Shown: positions 8,465 through 18,918, counted from the first letter of the stretch. The stretch is DNA of 64,000 bases from Acidimicrobiia bacterium (GCA_026002975.1 BPGJ01000011.1:23813-87812); one strand, 5' to 3'. Numbers and translations: made by a program. Notes: a model not told the origin generated them from the sequence alone.

Positions 8465-9992
8465 TCACCCCTCGTCGTCCAGAGCCTCGATGCTGATACC
8501 CGCTCCTGCGGGCGATCCTCTTCCCGATCCAGGGCCAGGCTGCCGAGAGCAGCGTCAGGACGATCATCACCATCGTGATCGGGCGAGGAAGAACACCTGC
8601 AGATAGCTCCCCTGGGCCTCGGCCAGCGCCAGGGAGGTGACGAAGGCGGCCTCGACGATCGGCCCGAGGATCAGTCCCAGGACGATCGGCCCGGCTTTGA
8701 AACCCAAGCTTGTCCAAGGCGTAGCCGACCAGGCCGATGATGATCATCATCGCGACGTCCAACACGTTGTTCCTGATGGCGAACGATCCGATGATGCTGA
8801 GGAGCATCACCGCCGGAGCCAGGTAGTGGACCGGGAGCGTGGCCACCCGGGTCAGGTACTTGGACACCATCACCGAGAAGACGAGGATCACGAACCCGGC
8901 CCAGACCGCCGACCACATGAACGTGTAGACGATGTCGCCGCTGAACTCGAACAGGTCCTGTCCGGGTCTGAGACCGTGGATCAGCAGAGCGCCGAGGGCG
9001 ATGGCCGCCGGGGGAGAACCGGGGATTCCCAAGGTGAGGAGCGGGATGAGCGACGCGGTGGCGGCCGAGTTGTTGGCCGATTCGGCGGCGATCACACCGT
9101 CGACCGATCCCTTCCCGAATTCCTCGGGATTCTTGCTCCAGCGGATCGCCTCGTTGTAGGAGACCAACGACGCGATCGGTCCCCCCGCCGCTGGGAGGAT
9201 CCCGACGAACACCCCGATCAGGGTGGAGCGGAGCAGGACGAGGGGCCGGAGAACGACCCGTTCCAGCACCTCCCTCAGCACACCCCGGTGTTCCTCGTAT
9301 TCGGCGATCTGCACCTTCCCTCGGATCTCCTCCACCATCTTGAGGGCTTGAGGAACGGCGAACAGGCCGACCAGGGCCACCACCACGTTGACGCCGGCCT
9401 GCAGGCCTGGGTTACCGAAGGTGAACCGGGTGACGGCTCCCGCCGGGGCGATGCCGATCGTGCTGACCAGCATGCCCAACGCGCCGCCGGCCAGGCCCTT
9501 GAACATCGAACCGGTGGAGAGCGAGGCGATCATGGTGAGGCCGAAAATTCCGATCCAGAAGAACTCGGGCGGTCCGAACTTGAGCGAGAACTCGGCCAGA
9601 GGCGGGGAGACGAACAGCAACGCCAGGCCTCCGACCAGGGCGCCCCCGGCTGACGAGACGCCTGAGGCGATCAGGGCGAACTGGCCCTTTCCCTGCTGGG
9701 TCAGCGGGAACCCGTCGAACGTGGTGGCGATCGCCGATGGGGTCCCGGGGGTGTTTATCAAACACGCCGGCACCGAGTCTCCGTAGAGCGCTCCTTGCAT
9801 CAGGCCCACTATCGCGACCAGCCCGGTGGTCGGACTCAGAGCGAAAGTGAATGGCACCAACAAGGCGACGGCCATGGTGGCTGTCAGCCCGGGGAGCGCT
9901 CCGACGATCGCTCCTACGAAACTGGAAAGAACCAGCGTGAAGATCAGATGGGGCTGGAGGCTCCCCAGCAGCCCGTCCAGAAACGCTTCCAA
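8465..9992 (-). CDS. tctA: Tripartite tricarboxylate transporter large membrane subunit TctA (with indels)
   Basis: A large permease of about 505 residues with a dozen hydrophobic segments. It carries the family signatures GALPGLTATMAVALLVPFTF, LYGDSVPACLINTPGTP and the repeat LGIPGSPPAAIALGAL. Two compensating indels about 115 bases apart turn the natural stretch AGPIVLGLILGPIVEAAFVT into an arginine-rich frame before the correct frame returns. A third indel near the 3' end removes the stop. Once corrected, it ends just before TctB. It transports a carboxylic acid delivered by TctC. Confidence 0.8.
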
Positions 9993-10014
9993 CCTTCCTC
10001 CTCTGATTCGGGAC

Positions 10015-10050
10015 CGAGGGTGCCGGTAGAGAAACCTACCGGCACCCTCG
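10015..10050. terminator. Intercistronic hairpin between tctC and tctA
   Basis: A perfect 15-bp stem (CGAGGGTGCCGGTAG and its complement) encloses a 6-nt loop in the gap between tctC and tctA. There is no T run, so it is more likely an mRNA-stabilising or partial-termination hairpin. Such a hairpin would raise binding-protein mRNA above permease mRNA, as is common in importer operons. Confidence 0.6.
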
Positions 10051-10092
10051 TCCCCCTACAGGAACCGCTGCCGTTCTGAGATCGGGAGGAAC

Positions 10093-11175
10093 TCAGGATT
10101 CGCCGTGCAGGGCCTGGAGAATCGGCAGCAGCTCCGTGTAGACCTCGACCTGTTCATCGACGTAGGCCTGGGCCTGGTCCGGACCGAGGAGGATGGGGTC
10201 GAGACCCTCCTCGATCACGGCCTGATCGGCTCCAGTGTCCCGCATCGCCTGGATGACCGCGTTACCGAACTTCTCGACGATCGGCTCCGGGGTCCCAGCC
10301 GGCATCCCCACGCCCCAGGCATACGACACCGACACGTCGTAACCCAGCTCGGAGAAGGTGGGAGTGTCAGGAAGCAGCTCGAACCGCTCGTCTCCCGCGA
10401 TCGCCAGAGGGCGCAGAGTGTCGGAGTTGCGGACGGCATGACTCGTACCCAACACCAGCGCGTCGATGTGGCCCCCCAGAAGGTCTGAGATCAGGGGGGC
10501 AGCACCCCCAGTCACGGGAACATAGGTGACCTCGATCCCCGCCTCGTCGATGAACTCGGCCAGAGCCAGATCCGAGGCCGAGAACGTGGCCACGCCCCCT
10601 ACGGTCAAGCCGCCGGGATTCTCCTGGGCGGCGGCGACGAAGTCTTCCAGGGTCTGATAAGGGCTGTCGTTGGCCACGATCAGCGCAGCCGGAGCGGCCA
10701 CCGTCCAGGCCGCAGCGCGGATCTCCTCGGTCTGGTATCCGGGGTCGTCCAGCGCAAGAGGCTGGATCACGATGTGGGGAATCACCAAACCGGCGACGGT
10801 GTAGCCGTCGGCGGGCCGTTTGACGAACTCGGACCACCCGACAGCACCGCCACCTCCCGACCGGTACTCGATCTGGATCCGGGTCCCCAAGATCTCCTGG
10901 AGGCGATCCTGGATCCTGCGGGCTTCGATGTCAGATCCACCACCCGGGTCGAAGGCGACTATCCAGGTGATGGGCTGTGACGGGTAGTCCGCAGCCTCAT
11001 CAACGGTAGTGGTGGTCTCGGCCGGCAGCGCCGTGGTCGTGGTCTGTTCCACCGGCTCCGTAGTTGCAGACCCTCCGGCCGTGGTGGTCGTGGCATCAGT
11101 GCCACCTCCGCATGCTCCGATGACCAGCCCCATGGCAGCCAGCCACAGAAGCCATCTCGAAGATGATCTCCTCAT
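10093..11175 (-). CDS. tctC: Tripartite tricarboxylate transporter substrate-binding lipoprotein (TctC/Bug family)
   Basis: The protein has 360 residues. A signal peptide with lipobox VIGAC is followed by a Thr-rich linker (ATTTTAGG, EQTTTTALP) that spaces it from the membrane, then a Bug-type binding domain. Family motifs are PITWIVAFDPGGGSD near the start of the domain and GWSEFVKRPADGYTV after it. It is the first gene of tctC-A-B and the molybdenum hydroxylase, suggesting that the imported carboxylate is chemically linked to that enzyme. The ATG is preceded by GAGGAGG. Confidence 0.88.
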   Translation of the reverse strand: MRRSSSRWLLWLAAMGLVIGACGGGTDATTTTAGGSATTEPVEQTTTTALPAETTTTVDEAADYPSQPITWIVAFDPGGGSDIEARRIQDRLQEILGTRIQIEYRSGGGGAVGWSEFVKRPADGYTVAGLVIPHIVIQPLALDDPGYQTEEIRAAAWTVAAPAALIVANDSPYQTLEDFVAAAQENPGGLTVGGVATFSASDLALAEFIDEAGIEVTYVPVTGGAAPLISDLLGGHIDALVLGTSHAVRNSDTLRPLAIAGDERFELLPDTPTFSELGYDVSVSYAWGVGMPAGTPEPIVEKFGNAVIQAMRDTGADQAVIEEGLDPILLGPDQAQAYVDEQVEVYTELLPILQALHGES

Positions 11176-11229
11176 GTTCGGATCCTCCTCTCAGATTTCA
11201 CCGGTCGGTAACCAACCAGCAACGACCCA

Positions 11230-11239
11230 ATCATATATG
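11230..11239 (-). promoter_or_regulatory. Probable -10 region of the tctC operon
   Basis: On the minus strand the sequence CATATATGATTGGG contains the -10-like box TATGAT, about 55 nt before tctC. The same CATATATGATyG string occurs before the Gfo/Idh/MocA gene. The two genes may share a promoter class, but a good -35 box is not evident. Confidence 0.35.
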
Positions 11240-11318
11240 GTGTTTTTTACATCGCGCCAACCGGGGCTCCCGTCGGCTTCCCTGCAATCATTGGAACCCC
11301 ATCCGCAGGAGAGGAGTG

Positions 11319-12161
11319 ATGCCCAGGTTCGCCATCAAGACCCCACCTCAGCACACCAGCTGGGAGGCGATGCTGGAGGTCTGGAAGGCCGCGGATCAGA
11401 TCGAGGTGTTCGAGTCTGCTTGGAACTTCGACCACTTCTATCCGATCCACGGCGATCCGAACGGACCCTGCCTCGAGGCGTGGGTGACCCTGACCGCCCT
11501 GGCCACCCAGACCAGCCGCCTGCGGATCGGATGCATGGTCCACGGCATGCACTTCCGACATCCGGCGGTCACCGCGGCCATGGCCGCCTCACTGGACATC
11601 ATCTCCGGCGGGCGCCTGAATCTCGGGTTGGGTGCAGGGTGGTACCAGCTCGAAGCCGACGCCTACGGAATCGAGTTGGGAACCGTCCGGGAGCGGATGG
11701 ACCGGTTCGAGGAGGGGGTGGAGGTGGTGGTGCGGCTCCTCTCCCAGGAGACCACCGACTTCCAGGGAACCTACTACCGGCTGGCCAACGCCCGGTGTGA
11801 ACCCAAGGGGCCACAGCGACCCCATCCGCCGATCGCCATCGGCGGCGGAGGCGAGCGGCGCACCCTGCGGGTCGTGGCCCGCTGGGCCCAGTGGTGGGAC
11901 GCGCTGCGGACCGACCCCGACACCTGGCGTCACAAGCGGGAGGTGCTGGAACGTCACTGCGCCGAGGTGGGTCGCGACCCCGCCGAGATCACCTGTTCGG
12001 CTCACGTGCCGGTCGGACCCGACGACGACCCAGACATGGTGATAGATCAGGCGGGAGCCCTGTTCGAGGCGGGAGTCGACGTGGCGATCCTCACCCTACG
12101 GCCACCGTTCGACGCCGAGACGGTGGAGAAGCTGGCCACCGCGATCGACCGGTCGTTCTGA
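11319..12161 (+). CDS. LLM-class F420-dependent oxidoreductase
   Basis: The protein has 280 residues with a luciferase-like TIM barrel. It contains ESAWNFDHFYPI at the start of the barrel, the motif RLRIGCMVHGMHFRHPAVTA, and GGRLNLGLGAGWYQLEADAYG, which is characteristic of F420-using LLM proteins. The ATG in AGGAGAGGAGTGATG was chosen over the upstream in-frame codons because of its Shine-Dalgarno sequence and family N-terminus (MPRFAIKTP). The substrate is unknown. It stands alone between two promoter regions. Confidence 0.8.
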   Translation: MPRFAIKTPPQHTSWEAMLEVWKAADQIEVFESAWNFDHFYPIHGDPNGPCLEAWVTLTALATQTSRLRIGCMVHGMHFRHPAVTAAMAASLDIISGGRLNLGLGAGWYQLEADAYGIELGTVRERMDRFEEGVEVVVRLLSQETTDFQGTYYRLANARCEPKGPQRPHPPIAIGGGGERRTLRVVARWAQWWDALRTDPDTWRHKREVLERHCAEVGRDPAEITCSAHVPVGPDDDPDMVIDQAGALFEAGVDVAILTLRPPFDAETVEKLATAIDRSF

Positions 12162-12184
12162 CCGCCCGGTTTTCCTCCCCCGTA

Positions 12185-12208
12185 GCAATCGATTGGTGGT
12201 AGTAGCGT
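12185..12208 (+). promoter_or_regulatory. Promoter of MFS gene with CAATCGATTG operator-like palindrome
   Basis: The palindrome CAATCGATTG lies inside a 16-bp string GCAATCGATTGGTGGT that recurs, inverted, about 8.7 kb downstream. It is followed by TAGCGT six bases before the GTG start, so the transcript is probably leaderless. The palindrome lies just upstream of the -10 box, in the spacer position, which suits a repressor. Confidence 0.5.
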
Positions 12209-12214
12209 ACCGCC

Positions 12215-13408
12215 GTGCTTCGTCGCTCGTCGCTCCTAGTCGACCGGACCTTCGGTCCGTATTTCGTCGGGAACCTGACCTCGAACATCGGTACGTGGTT
12301 CCAACAGGTGGCGGCCGCGGTAGTCGTCCACCGGCTGACCGGCTCCTCGACGATGGTCGGCATGGTGGGGGCAGCCCAGTTCGCTCCGGCGCTCCTCCTC
12401 GCCCCTTGGACGGGAGCCGCGGCCGACCGATTCGACCGCCGCCGTCTCCTCATCGCAGCTCAGTCGCTCGCCTTCGTGGCAGCAGCCGGATTGGCGGCGT
12501 GGACTCTGGCGGTGGGTGTCGACGGCCTGCCCGGTCCGTGGCCGGTGATGGCGACCGCACTGCTCATCGGACTGGGGAACGCTCTGTCGATCCCCGCCCA
12601 GCAGGCTCTGGTGCCGGCCCTGGTCTCACCCGAGCACCTGGACGAGGCCGTCGCCCTCAACTCGGTGACCTTCAACCTCGCCCGGGCGGTGGGTCCCGCC
12701 TTGGGCGGAGTCGTTCTGGTCGCTCTGGGCGCCGGCGTCGCCTTCGCGGTCAACGCGGTCACCTATCTCGCTTTGGTGGGCGCCCTGATGGTGATCCGAC
12801 CCCGCCCCGTCCAGAGGGCCGGGTCCTCCACCTCGGTTTGGGTGGGGATCCGCTACCTACGTCGGGACTCGACGGCCGCCGTCCTCCTCGGAGCTGTGGC
12901 CCTCCTGGGGATCGGCGCCGATCCGATCATCACCCTGTCTCCCGCCTTGTCCCACCTGATGGCGTCCGGGTCGGCCGCCGATGCCCTGGTGGGCTACCTG
13001 GTCTCCGCCTTCGGTCTGGGCGCGGTGCTGGCGACCACCTCGATCCGGAAGCTACGGCGAGCCGGCGTCGTCCGAGCCTCGTCTCTCGGCTTGGGGCTCC
13101 TGGCTCTGGGCGTGGCGGGCCTGAGCTGGGCGCCCACCCCTCTTCCCGCCCTGGCGGCTGCCCTGGTCGCCGGCGGCGGCTTCCTGCTCGGAGTCACCTC
13201 GCTGACCGCAGCGCTCCATCAACGGATCCCGGAGGAGCTGAGGGGCAGGGTGATGGCCCTGTGGGGAGTCGCCTTCTTGGGCTCGAGACCGGTCGCGGCC
13301 CTGGCCGACGGTTATCTCGCCGACCTGGTCGGTCCCCGCCCGACCGCCCTGGTGGTTGCCCTGGTGGTCTTCCTGGGTAGTCGGTTCTTCGTTCGACGGC
13401 TCACCTGA
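12215..13408 (+). CDS. MFS transporter (Bcr/enterobactin-exporter-like)
   Basis: The protein has 397 residues with about eleven or twelve hydrophobic segments. The cytoplasmic loop motif DRFDRRRLLIAAQ after helix 2 is the MFS signature between helices 2 and 3. The N-terminus FGPYFVGNLTSNIGTWFQQVA and the GNALSIPAQQALVPALV stretch match the MFS_3/EntS-type exporter group. It starts at a GTG without a Shine-Dalgarno sequence, directly after a -10 box. Its end overlaps the convergent MFS gene by 8 bp. It is probably a drug or metabolite exporter, cargo unknown. Confidence 0.8.
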   Translation: MLRRSSLLVDRTFGPYFVGNLTSNIGTWFQQVAAAVVVHRLTGSSTMVGMVGAAQFAPALLLAPWTGAAADRFDRRRLLIAAQSLAFVAAAGLAAWTLAVGVDGLPGPWPVMATALLIGLGNALSIPAQQALVPALVSPEHLDEAVALNSVTFNLARAVGPALGGVVLVALGAGVAFAVNAVTYLALVGALMVIRPRPVQRAGSSTSVWVGIRYLRRDSTAAVLLGAVALLGIGADPIITLSPALSHLMASGSAADALVGYLVSAFGLGAVLATTSIRKLRRAGVVRASSLGLGLLALGVAGLSWAPTPLPALAAALVAGGGFLLGVTSLTAALHQRIPEELRGRVMALWGVAFLGSRPVAALADGYLADLVGPRPTALVVALVVFLGSRFFVRRLT

Positions 13409-14601
13409 CCCGACGGGTCTCGGGGAGGAGCCACGCTGCGGCGGCTCCCACCCCGACCAGCAGCCCGGCCACCAGGAGCGACGCGGCCGCCCGCCCGCCG
13501 GTCTCGTAGATGCCGGTCACCATGACAGGCCCCAGGATGAAACCCAGGTCCCCGAAGAAGCGGAACCGGCCGAGGTTGGTTCCGACCCGATCGGGGGGAG
13601 ACAGATCTCCCAGCACGGTGGCGGCCACCGCCACCGCCACGCTGGCCAGCGACATCAGGACGATTGCCACCATCCACGACGTCACCGACGGCGGAAGCGC
13701 GAGGAGGCCGACGCCCACTCCCTGGACCAACAGGGCCGGGCACCAGGGCCGCCTTGCGGCCGATCCGATCGGCCACCCTTCCTCCTACGAGCGTCCCCAG
13801 GAAACGGCAAATCCCGCCGACCCCCAGCGCCAAGCCGATCACGTCGGTACCCAGACCGACCTCCCGGGCACCGATCAGCGGCACCAGCGTCTGGGGAATG
13901 GATCCCAAGGTCAGGAACACCACGAGGGGAACCGCCTGGAGGAGGAGGGCGGCCACCACTCCCAACCGTGGGACGTCGAGCTTCTGCTCGACGGGGTTGG
14001 TCCGCCCTCCATCGCGCCCAGGGGTGGACCGACCCGCGGCGGCCAGAACCGCTCCGAATCCGACTGCCACGGCCGCCGCCCCGAAGAAGGCGGCCCTCCA
14101 CCCGAAGGCCGCACCGACCAACCCTCCCAACGCCGGACCGACGGCCTGTCCCCCCAGCAGGGCCGCCGAGTAGACGCTCATCGCCGTGCCCCGGGCCTCC
14201 ATCCCACCGATCCGGGAGAAGTAGGTCATCCCCGTGGCGTTGGTCACCGACGACGACACACCCAGTAGGAAGGCGCCGACCAACACCCACCGGTCGCTCG
14301 GCGCGACCCCCAACACCAGGGACCCCCCGCCCGCCACCATTGCCGCGCCGACCAGGATGCGAGTGGCGGGGAGACTGTCTGCGATCCGTCCCGCCGGCAG
14401 ATCCGCCAGGAGGCGCCCCAGGGCGAACAGGGTCGTCACCCATCCCAAACGGACCGCCGACATCCCCAGCTCGTCCCCGAACTCGGGGAGGAGAGCCACT
14501 CGGAAAAAGGTCAGCGAGGTGAGGACCAGGACGGAGGCCGCAACCACGGCGGGAAGCCGCGACCCTTCCCGCCATCGGAGCACCTGGAGGATTCCACCCA
14601 T
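13401..14601 (-). CDS. MFS transporter, split by a frameshift
   Basis: The first 290 residues (LGWVTTLFALGRLLADLPAGRIADSL, then GGRVADRIGRKAAL) are in one frame. The last 100 (VGVGLLALPPSVTSWMVAIV to LLPETRRVR) are in another, joined near base 13735 by one missing or extra base in GGTGCCCGGCCC. The reconstructed protein has about 400 residues and twelve hydrophobic segments. It is divergent from the LVIVD gene and starts at an ATG close to TAGCAT, consistent with leaderless expression. It is likely functional if the break is a sequencing error. Confidence 0.7.
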
Positions 14602-14613
14602 CGAGCGGCGGCG

Positions 14614-14630
14614 TATGCTACAAACGATTG
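14614..14630. promoter_or_regulatory. Divergent promoter with CAAACGATTG palindrome
   Basis: On the plus strand TATGCT is a good -10 box, followed after one base by CAAACGATTG, a near-palindrome of the same type as that at the first MFS gene. On the minus strand TAGCAT serves the divergent MFS gene. A protein bound here would block both promoters at about the transcription start. Confidence 0.5.
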
Positions 14631-14648
14631 CCGAAGGAGGGCGAAACC

Positions 14649-15899
14649 ATGCACCCCGAGGAGACCAACGGATTCCACCTGATCGGCCACTCGGATCTGA
14701 ACGGATTCGGGGACGGCATGCAGGTCATGTCCCTGGGAGACGTCCTATACGTGGCGCACTTCGGGCCGAGCGGGATGGGAACCTCCATCCTCGACATCTC
14801 GGATCCGGCTGCGCCAAGAGTCGTGCGACAGTGGCCGGCGCCCCCCGGTTCCCACACCCACAAGGTGCAGGTGGCCGACGGTCTGCTCCTGGTCAACCAC
14901 GAACTCTTCCGCAGCGACGGACCGGCTCCGGTCGGCTTGGCGATCTACAGCCTGGAGGACCCCTGGGAACCCCGCCGAATCGGTTTCCTCGACACCGGGG
15001 GTCGGGGAGTCCACCGCATCGTGTGGGAGGGGGGTCGTTACGCCTACGTCTCCGCCACCCCGGAGGGCTACACCGGGAGGATCTGGATCATCGTCGACCT
15101 CGACGACCCGGAGAACCCCGTCGAGGTGGGCCGCTGGTGGTGGCCGGGGATGTGGACCGCGGGGGGCGAACAGCCGGAATGGCCCGAGGGTCAGCAATGG
15201 GACGTGCACCACGGCCTGGTCTCCGGAGACCGCGCCTACCTGGGTTTCTGGGATGGCGGCATGGTGATCCTCGACATCTCCGACCTGTCCCGGCCACGAC
15301 TGGTGTCCCATCTCAACTGGGAGGAGGGTGGCCACACCCACACCGCGCTCCCTCTCCCCGACCGTGGTCTGGTGGTAGTGACCGACGAGGCCGTCACCGA
15401 GGGCTGCGATGGCCCGCCCCACATGGTGAGGGTGGTCGACGTCAGCGACGAATCCGCCCCCTTCGTGCGCTCCATCTGCCCGGTGCCCGAGGGTGACTTC
15501 TGCGAGCGGGGCTTGCGGTTCGGAGCCCACTGCCTCCACGAGAACCGCCCCGGTTCGTACCGGAGCGACACGCTGATGTTCGTCACCTACTTCAACGCCG
15601 GGTTGCGTGTCTACGACGTCACCGACCCCGACCGGCCCGAGGAGGTGGCCTACTACATACCGGAGTGTCCACCCGGCCAGAAGGCCTGCCAGATCAACGA
15701 TCTCTACGTCGAGTCCGACCACACGGTCTACATCACCGACCGGGTGAATGGAGGGGTCTACATACTCCGACCCGACCGGCGACCTGGACCGGAGGATGAC
15801 CGAGGCAGCCCGCCCCGACTCGTTGTAGATTCGGAAATGTATGCCGTTTTCCTCGACACGGGCGCTGCGTTCCATCTAGAGTCCGCAAACGATTGTTAG
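14649..15899 (+). CDS. LVIVD-repeat beta-propeller-like protein
   Basis: About 416 residues made of repeats of the LVIVDxSDPxxP type: [53 protein letters not shown] and [13 protein letters not shown]. These form blades of a propeller in this family. It is rich in His/Asp pairs ([28 protein letters not shown]) that could bind a metal. No signal peptide is visible. The start is set by GGAGGGCGAAACCATG rather than the upstream ATG. The last 40 residues run into the next promoter and look unlike the rest, so the true stop may be earlier. The biochemical function is unknown. Confidence 0.6.
   Translation: MHPEETNGFHLIGHSDLNGFGDGMQVMSLGDVLYVAHFGPSGMGTSILDISDPAAPRVVRQWPAPPGSHTHKVQVADGLLLVNHELFRSDGPAPVGLAIYSLEDPWEPRRIGFLDTGGRGVHRIVWEGGRYAYVSATPEGYTGRIWIIVDLDDPENPVEVGRWWWPGMWTAGGEQPEWPEGQQWDVHHGLVSGDRAYLGFWDGGMVILDISDLSRPRLVSHLNWEEGGHTHTALPLPDRGLVVVTDEAVTEGCDGPPHMVRVVDVSDESAPFVRSICPVPEGDFCERGLRFGAHCLHENRPGSYRSDTLMFVTYFNAGLRVYDVTDPDRPEEVAYYIPECPPGQKACQINDLYVESDHTVYITDRVNGGVYILRPDRRPGPEDDRGSPPRLVVDSEMYAVFLDTGAAFHLESANDC
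15877..15895 (+). promoter_or_regulatory. Promoter of NitT/TauT-type operon with CAAACGATTG
   Basis: TAGAGT is followed after three bases by CAAACGATTG, the same -10/palindrome arrangement as before the LVIVD gene. The box lies about 40 nt before the TTG start of the ABC ATPase gene, inside the apparent 3' tail of the LVIVD reading frame. Confidence 0.5.
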
Positions 15900-15921
15900 T
15901 GATGACGGTCCGGGAGCAGCT

Positions 15922-16725
15922 TTGAGCAAGACGATCGTCGCCGAGAACGTAACGGTGGGATACGAGCTCTACCGGGAGAGGCAGCGCCTCACCGCCCTCG
16001 CCGACATCACCCTGTCGATCGACAAGGGCGAGTTCGTGGTCCTGGTGGGTCCTTCTGGATGCGGCAAGACCACGTTCATCAACGCCATCGCGGGTCTGGT
16101 CAAGCCGTGGAGCGGACGGATCCTGGTAGACGGACGGCCGGTGGAGGGCCCGGGCCCCGACCGGGCGATGGTGTTCCAGGACTATGCGCTGATGCCGTGG
16201 CGCACCGTGGAGGCCAACGTCCGCCTGCCCTTCGAACTGCAGGACCACGGCTTGAGCAAGGAGGAAGTCGAACGGCGAGTGCGTCACTACATCCGGCTGG
16301 TCGACCTGGAGGGTTTCGAGAAGTCCTATCCGTACGAGCTGTCGGGCGGCATGAAGCAGCGGGTCGGTATCGCCCGGGCCCTGGTGTCTGAACCCGACAT
16401 CCTGTTGGCAGACGAACCCTTCGCCGCGGTGGACGCCATGACACGTGAAGCCATGCAGGCCGAGCTGGAGAAGCTGGTCGCCGAGACCCACCAGACCGTG
16501 GTGTTCATCACCCACTCCATCGACGAAGCCATCACCCTGGGCGACCGGGTGGTGGTCATCTCCTACCGGCCGGGCCGCATCAAGGACATCGTCGAAGTCG
16601 ACCTGCCCAGACCCAGGTTCTCCTACGACGTCAAGGCCCTGCCCGAGTACGGAGCCCTCCGGGAGCACGTGTGGGGTCTGGTCAAAGACGAGGCGATCCG
16701 AACCGCCCGAGGAGCCTGGACATGA
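15922..16725 (+). CDS. ABC transporter ATPase, NitT/TauT/SsuB family
   Basis: The protein has 267 residues with Walker [11 protein letters not shown]-loop [13 protein letters not shown], signature LSGGMKQR, Walker [17 protein letters not shown] and the switch His in FITHSIDEA. The PWRTV and [10 protein letters not shown] forms are typical of nitrate, taurine, sulfonate or pyrimidine-precursor importers. It starts at TTG preceded by GGGAGC, and its stop overlaps the permease ATG (ATGA). It works with the permease and Tat lipoprotein downstream. Confidence 0.9.
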   Translation: MSKTIVAENVTVGYELYRERQRLTALADITLSIDKGEFVVLVGPSGCGKTTFINAIAGLVKPWSGRILVDGRPVEGPGPDRAMVFQDYALMPWRTVEANVRLPFELQDHGLSKEEVERRVRHYIRLVDLEGFEKSYPYELSGGMKQRVGIARALVSEPDILLADEPFAAVDAMTREAMQAELEKLVAETHQTVVFITHSIDEAITLGDRVVVISYRPGRIKDIVEVDLPRPRFSYDVKALPEYGALREHVWGLVKDEAIRTARGAWT

Positions 16726-17597
16726 GCGTGACCGACAAACCGACCGCCCGGGTGGAAGCCGGACCTCCCCGCCTCCAGGAGCTGGAGGTGACCAAGAAGG
16801 ACCTGTGGCGGGAGTACGGACCGTGGGTGGTTACCGCCCTCAACCTGGCGACGTTCTTCGCCGTGTGGGAACTCATCGCCCGGTTGGGGTGGATCAACCC
16901 GCTTTTCCTACCCAAGGCGAGCGACATGTTCGCCGCCCTCTGGGAGGGTCTCACCACCACCGCCGGCCCGGGAGCGGTCATCTCGGGGAGCATTCGCGAC
17001 CACGTGTTGTGGAGCCTCCGCAACCTGGCGGTCGGCATGGTGATCGCCTGTGTGATAGGCATCCCCTTCGGCCTGTTGATGGGAGCGAACCGATACGTCG
17101 ACGGCCTGCTGAGCCCCTACGTGTGGGCGATCTCCTCCATGCCGAGGATCGCCCTGGTCCCCCTCCTCATCTTGTTCCTCGGTTTCTCGGTGCAGATGCA
17201 GATCACCGTCATCGTCCTGTCGGCGGTCTTCCCCATCATGATCAACGCCTGGGCCGGCGTGAAGACCACCGACAAGTCTCTGCTGGCCGCCGCCAAGGTG
17301 TTCGGCGCCAAACGGAGACAGCTCTACACCAAGGTGGTCTTCCCCTACACCCTGCCGTTCATCATCGCCGGCATCCAGCAGGGCATCGGACGGGGGCTGG
17401 TGGGGGTCATCATCGCCGAGTTCCTGGGCGGTTCCCGGGGGATGGGTTACCTGCTCCAGCGCTCGGCGGACACCTTCAACTCGCCTCTCATGTACGCGGT
17501 GCTGTTCGTGATCGTGGTGGTTTCGCTCAGCCTCATCCAGCTCACCCGTTGGGCCGAAGCCCGGATCGCACCGTGGAGACGGCTCGAAGGACTTTGA
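16722..17597 (+). CDS. ABC transporter permease, NitT/TauT family
   Basis: The protein has 291 residues. A polar N-terminus of about 35 residues is followed by six hydrophobic segments. The EAA loop reads [24 protein letters not shown], the contact site for the ATPase. The start ATG overlaps the ATPase stop. The track ORF begins 17 codons too early. Substrate specificity is set by the binding protein that follows and cannot be read from the permease. Confidence 0.9.
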   Translation: MSVTDKPTARVEAGPPRLQELEVTKKDLWREYGPWVVTALNLATFFAVWELIARLGWINPLFLPKASDMFAALWEGLTTTAGPGAVISGSIRDHVLWSLRNLAVGMVIACVIGIPFGLLMGANRYVDGLLSPYVWAISSMPRIALVPLLILFLGFSVQMQITVIVLSAVFPIMINAWAGVKTTDKSLLAAAKVFGAKRRQLYTKVVFPYTLPFIIAGIQQGIGRGLVGVIIAEFLGGSRGMGYLLQRSADTFNSPLMYAVLFVIVVVSLSLIQLTRWAEARIAPWRRLEGL

Positions 17598-17649
17598 CCG
17601 CACACTGGAAGGAGCCTCGACCGAGGCCAGAACGAGGGAGGTAGAGCCC

Positions 17650-18797
17650 ATGGAAGAACCGAGGATCAGGACACCTCAGGGGCTGTGGGTGACCCGCCGG
17701 GACTTCGTCCGGGTGGGGAGCCTGGGTCTGCTCGGAACCATCCTGGCGGCCTGTGGTGGGGGTGGGACCACGACCACGACCGCGGCCCAGACCACGACCA
17801 CTGCAGCCGGGGGAACCACCACCACGGCCGGGATGACCACCACGACCGCGGCGGCTCAGATACGCGCCAACCTCCAGAAAGTGGTCATGGGGGACTTCAA
17901 CCCCAACTACGCGGCCCAATGGAGCTACATGCTGGCATTGGCCCTCGGCTACCTCGAAGAGTACGGGATCGAGGAGCTGGAGCCGGTCCTCACCGACGAA
18001 TACGTGGCGGGCCTGATCGGCGGCTCCTTGGACATCAGCCACGCCGACACCAACGTCATCCTGGGTTCGGCCGAGGCCTCCGGCGAGCCCCTCAAGATCA
18101 TCTCCATCTATCGGGAGAACGAATGGCAGATCATGGGGGTGAGAGCCGGCATCGAGACCCCGGAAGATCTCATAGGCGGCACGGTTACCGGCGGCTGCCT
18201 CTGGAAGGGCGCAACACCTTCATCCAGAAGAAGATCCTCAGGAAGCTGGGCCTCGACCCGGACAAGGACGTCCAGTTCGTGCCCACTTCGGGGGGGTCCG
18301 ATGCCCGGCTTCAGGCCCTGTTGGCGGGCACCGTGGACGCGGCCAGCGTGTTCCCCCGCCACCGGGCAGCTCTGGAGGCGGCGGGCGGCAAGTTCCTGTA
18401 CGAGGAGCTGGTTCCCGCCCCCCAGGAGGTCCACGCCTCGATGGGCCCGTGGCTGGAGGAGAACGCCGACACCGCCCAGGCTTTCGTGTTGGCGGATCTC
18501 AGGGCCCGCCAGTGGCTCTTCGACCCCGCCAACAAGGATCAGGCCTACCAGTACATGATCGACCTGGGTTACGAGATCCCGCCGGAGTTCATCGAGCTCT
18601 ACGACGTCGAGCTCGACCAGATCTCTCCCGACGGCGGGTTCGACCTCGAGACGATGGACCCGTTCCTCGAGGAGCTCGCCCAGACCGGGGACGTCCCGCC
18701 CGGGGTGGACTGGAAGAAGCACACCGACTTCTCGTTCCTGTGGGCCGCCCAGGAGATGCTGGGGATCCCTCAGCGTCCCGACCCGTCGGCATTCTGA
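17650..18797 (+). CDS. Substrate-binding lipoprotein of the NitT/TauT-type transporter (Tat signal), one frameshift
   Basis: The N-terminus TRRDFVRVGSLGLLGTILAAC combines a twin-arginine motif with a lipobox, followed by a Thr-rich linker rich in TTTT. This suggests Tat export of a folded lipoprotein. The binding domain (MLALALGYLEEYGIEEL, GGSLDISHADTNVILG) is NMT1/SsuA-like. A single-base loss near base 18203 moves the reading to another frame, where RNTFIQKKILRKLGLDPDKDVQFV continues to a normal end. The whole is about 382 residues. It follows the permease by about 50 nt with AGGGAGGTAG before the ATG. Confidence 0.78.
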
Positions 18798-18817
18798 GGA
18801 CTCGATTCTGAGGGCTC

Positions 18818-18844
18818 GGGGGCGGGTCTCCGAGACCCGCCCCC
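18818..18844. terminator. Bidirectional hairpin between convergent genes
   Basis: A near-continuous inverted repeat, GGGGGCGGGTCTC with its complement and a single base between, lies between the ends of the ABC operon and the convergent dehydrogenase gene. The minimal loop makes a stem of about eleven pairs. No U tract is present. Confidence 0.6.
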
Positions 18845-18918
18845 ACTTCCTCACCGCTCGACTTCCTCGAGGGGAACCGATCCGGGAATCGGAGAACCGC
18901 CTGACGGGTCGGTCGTGG

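Noticed and set aside
7980-9992. TctA-TctB single-chain fusion shown by the ORF track
   Set aside because: A natural TctA end with stop (SIEALDDEG) lies in a neighbouring frame directly before the TctB ATG, and TctA also contains two compensating indels, so the fusion is an artefact.
17760-17860. Tandem repeat of ACCACG-type units
   Set aside because: It encodes the Thr-rich linker of a lipoprotein, as in two other lipoproteins here, and is not a DNA-level repeat element.
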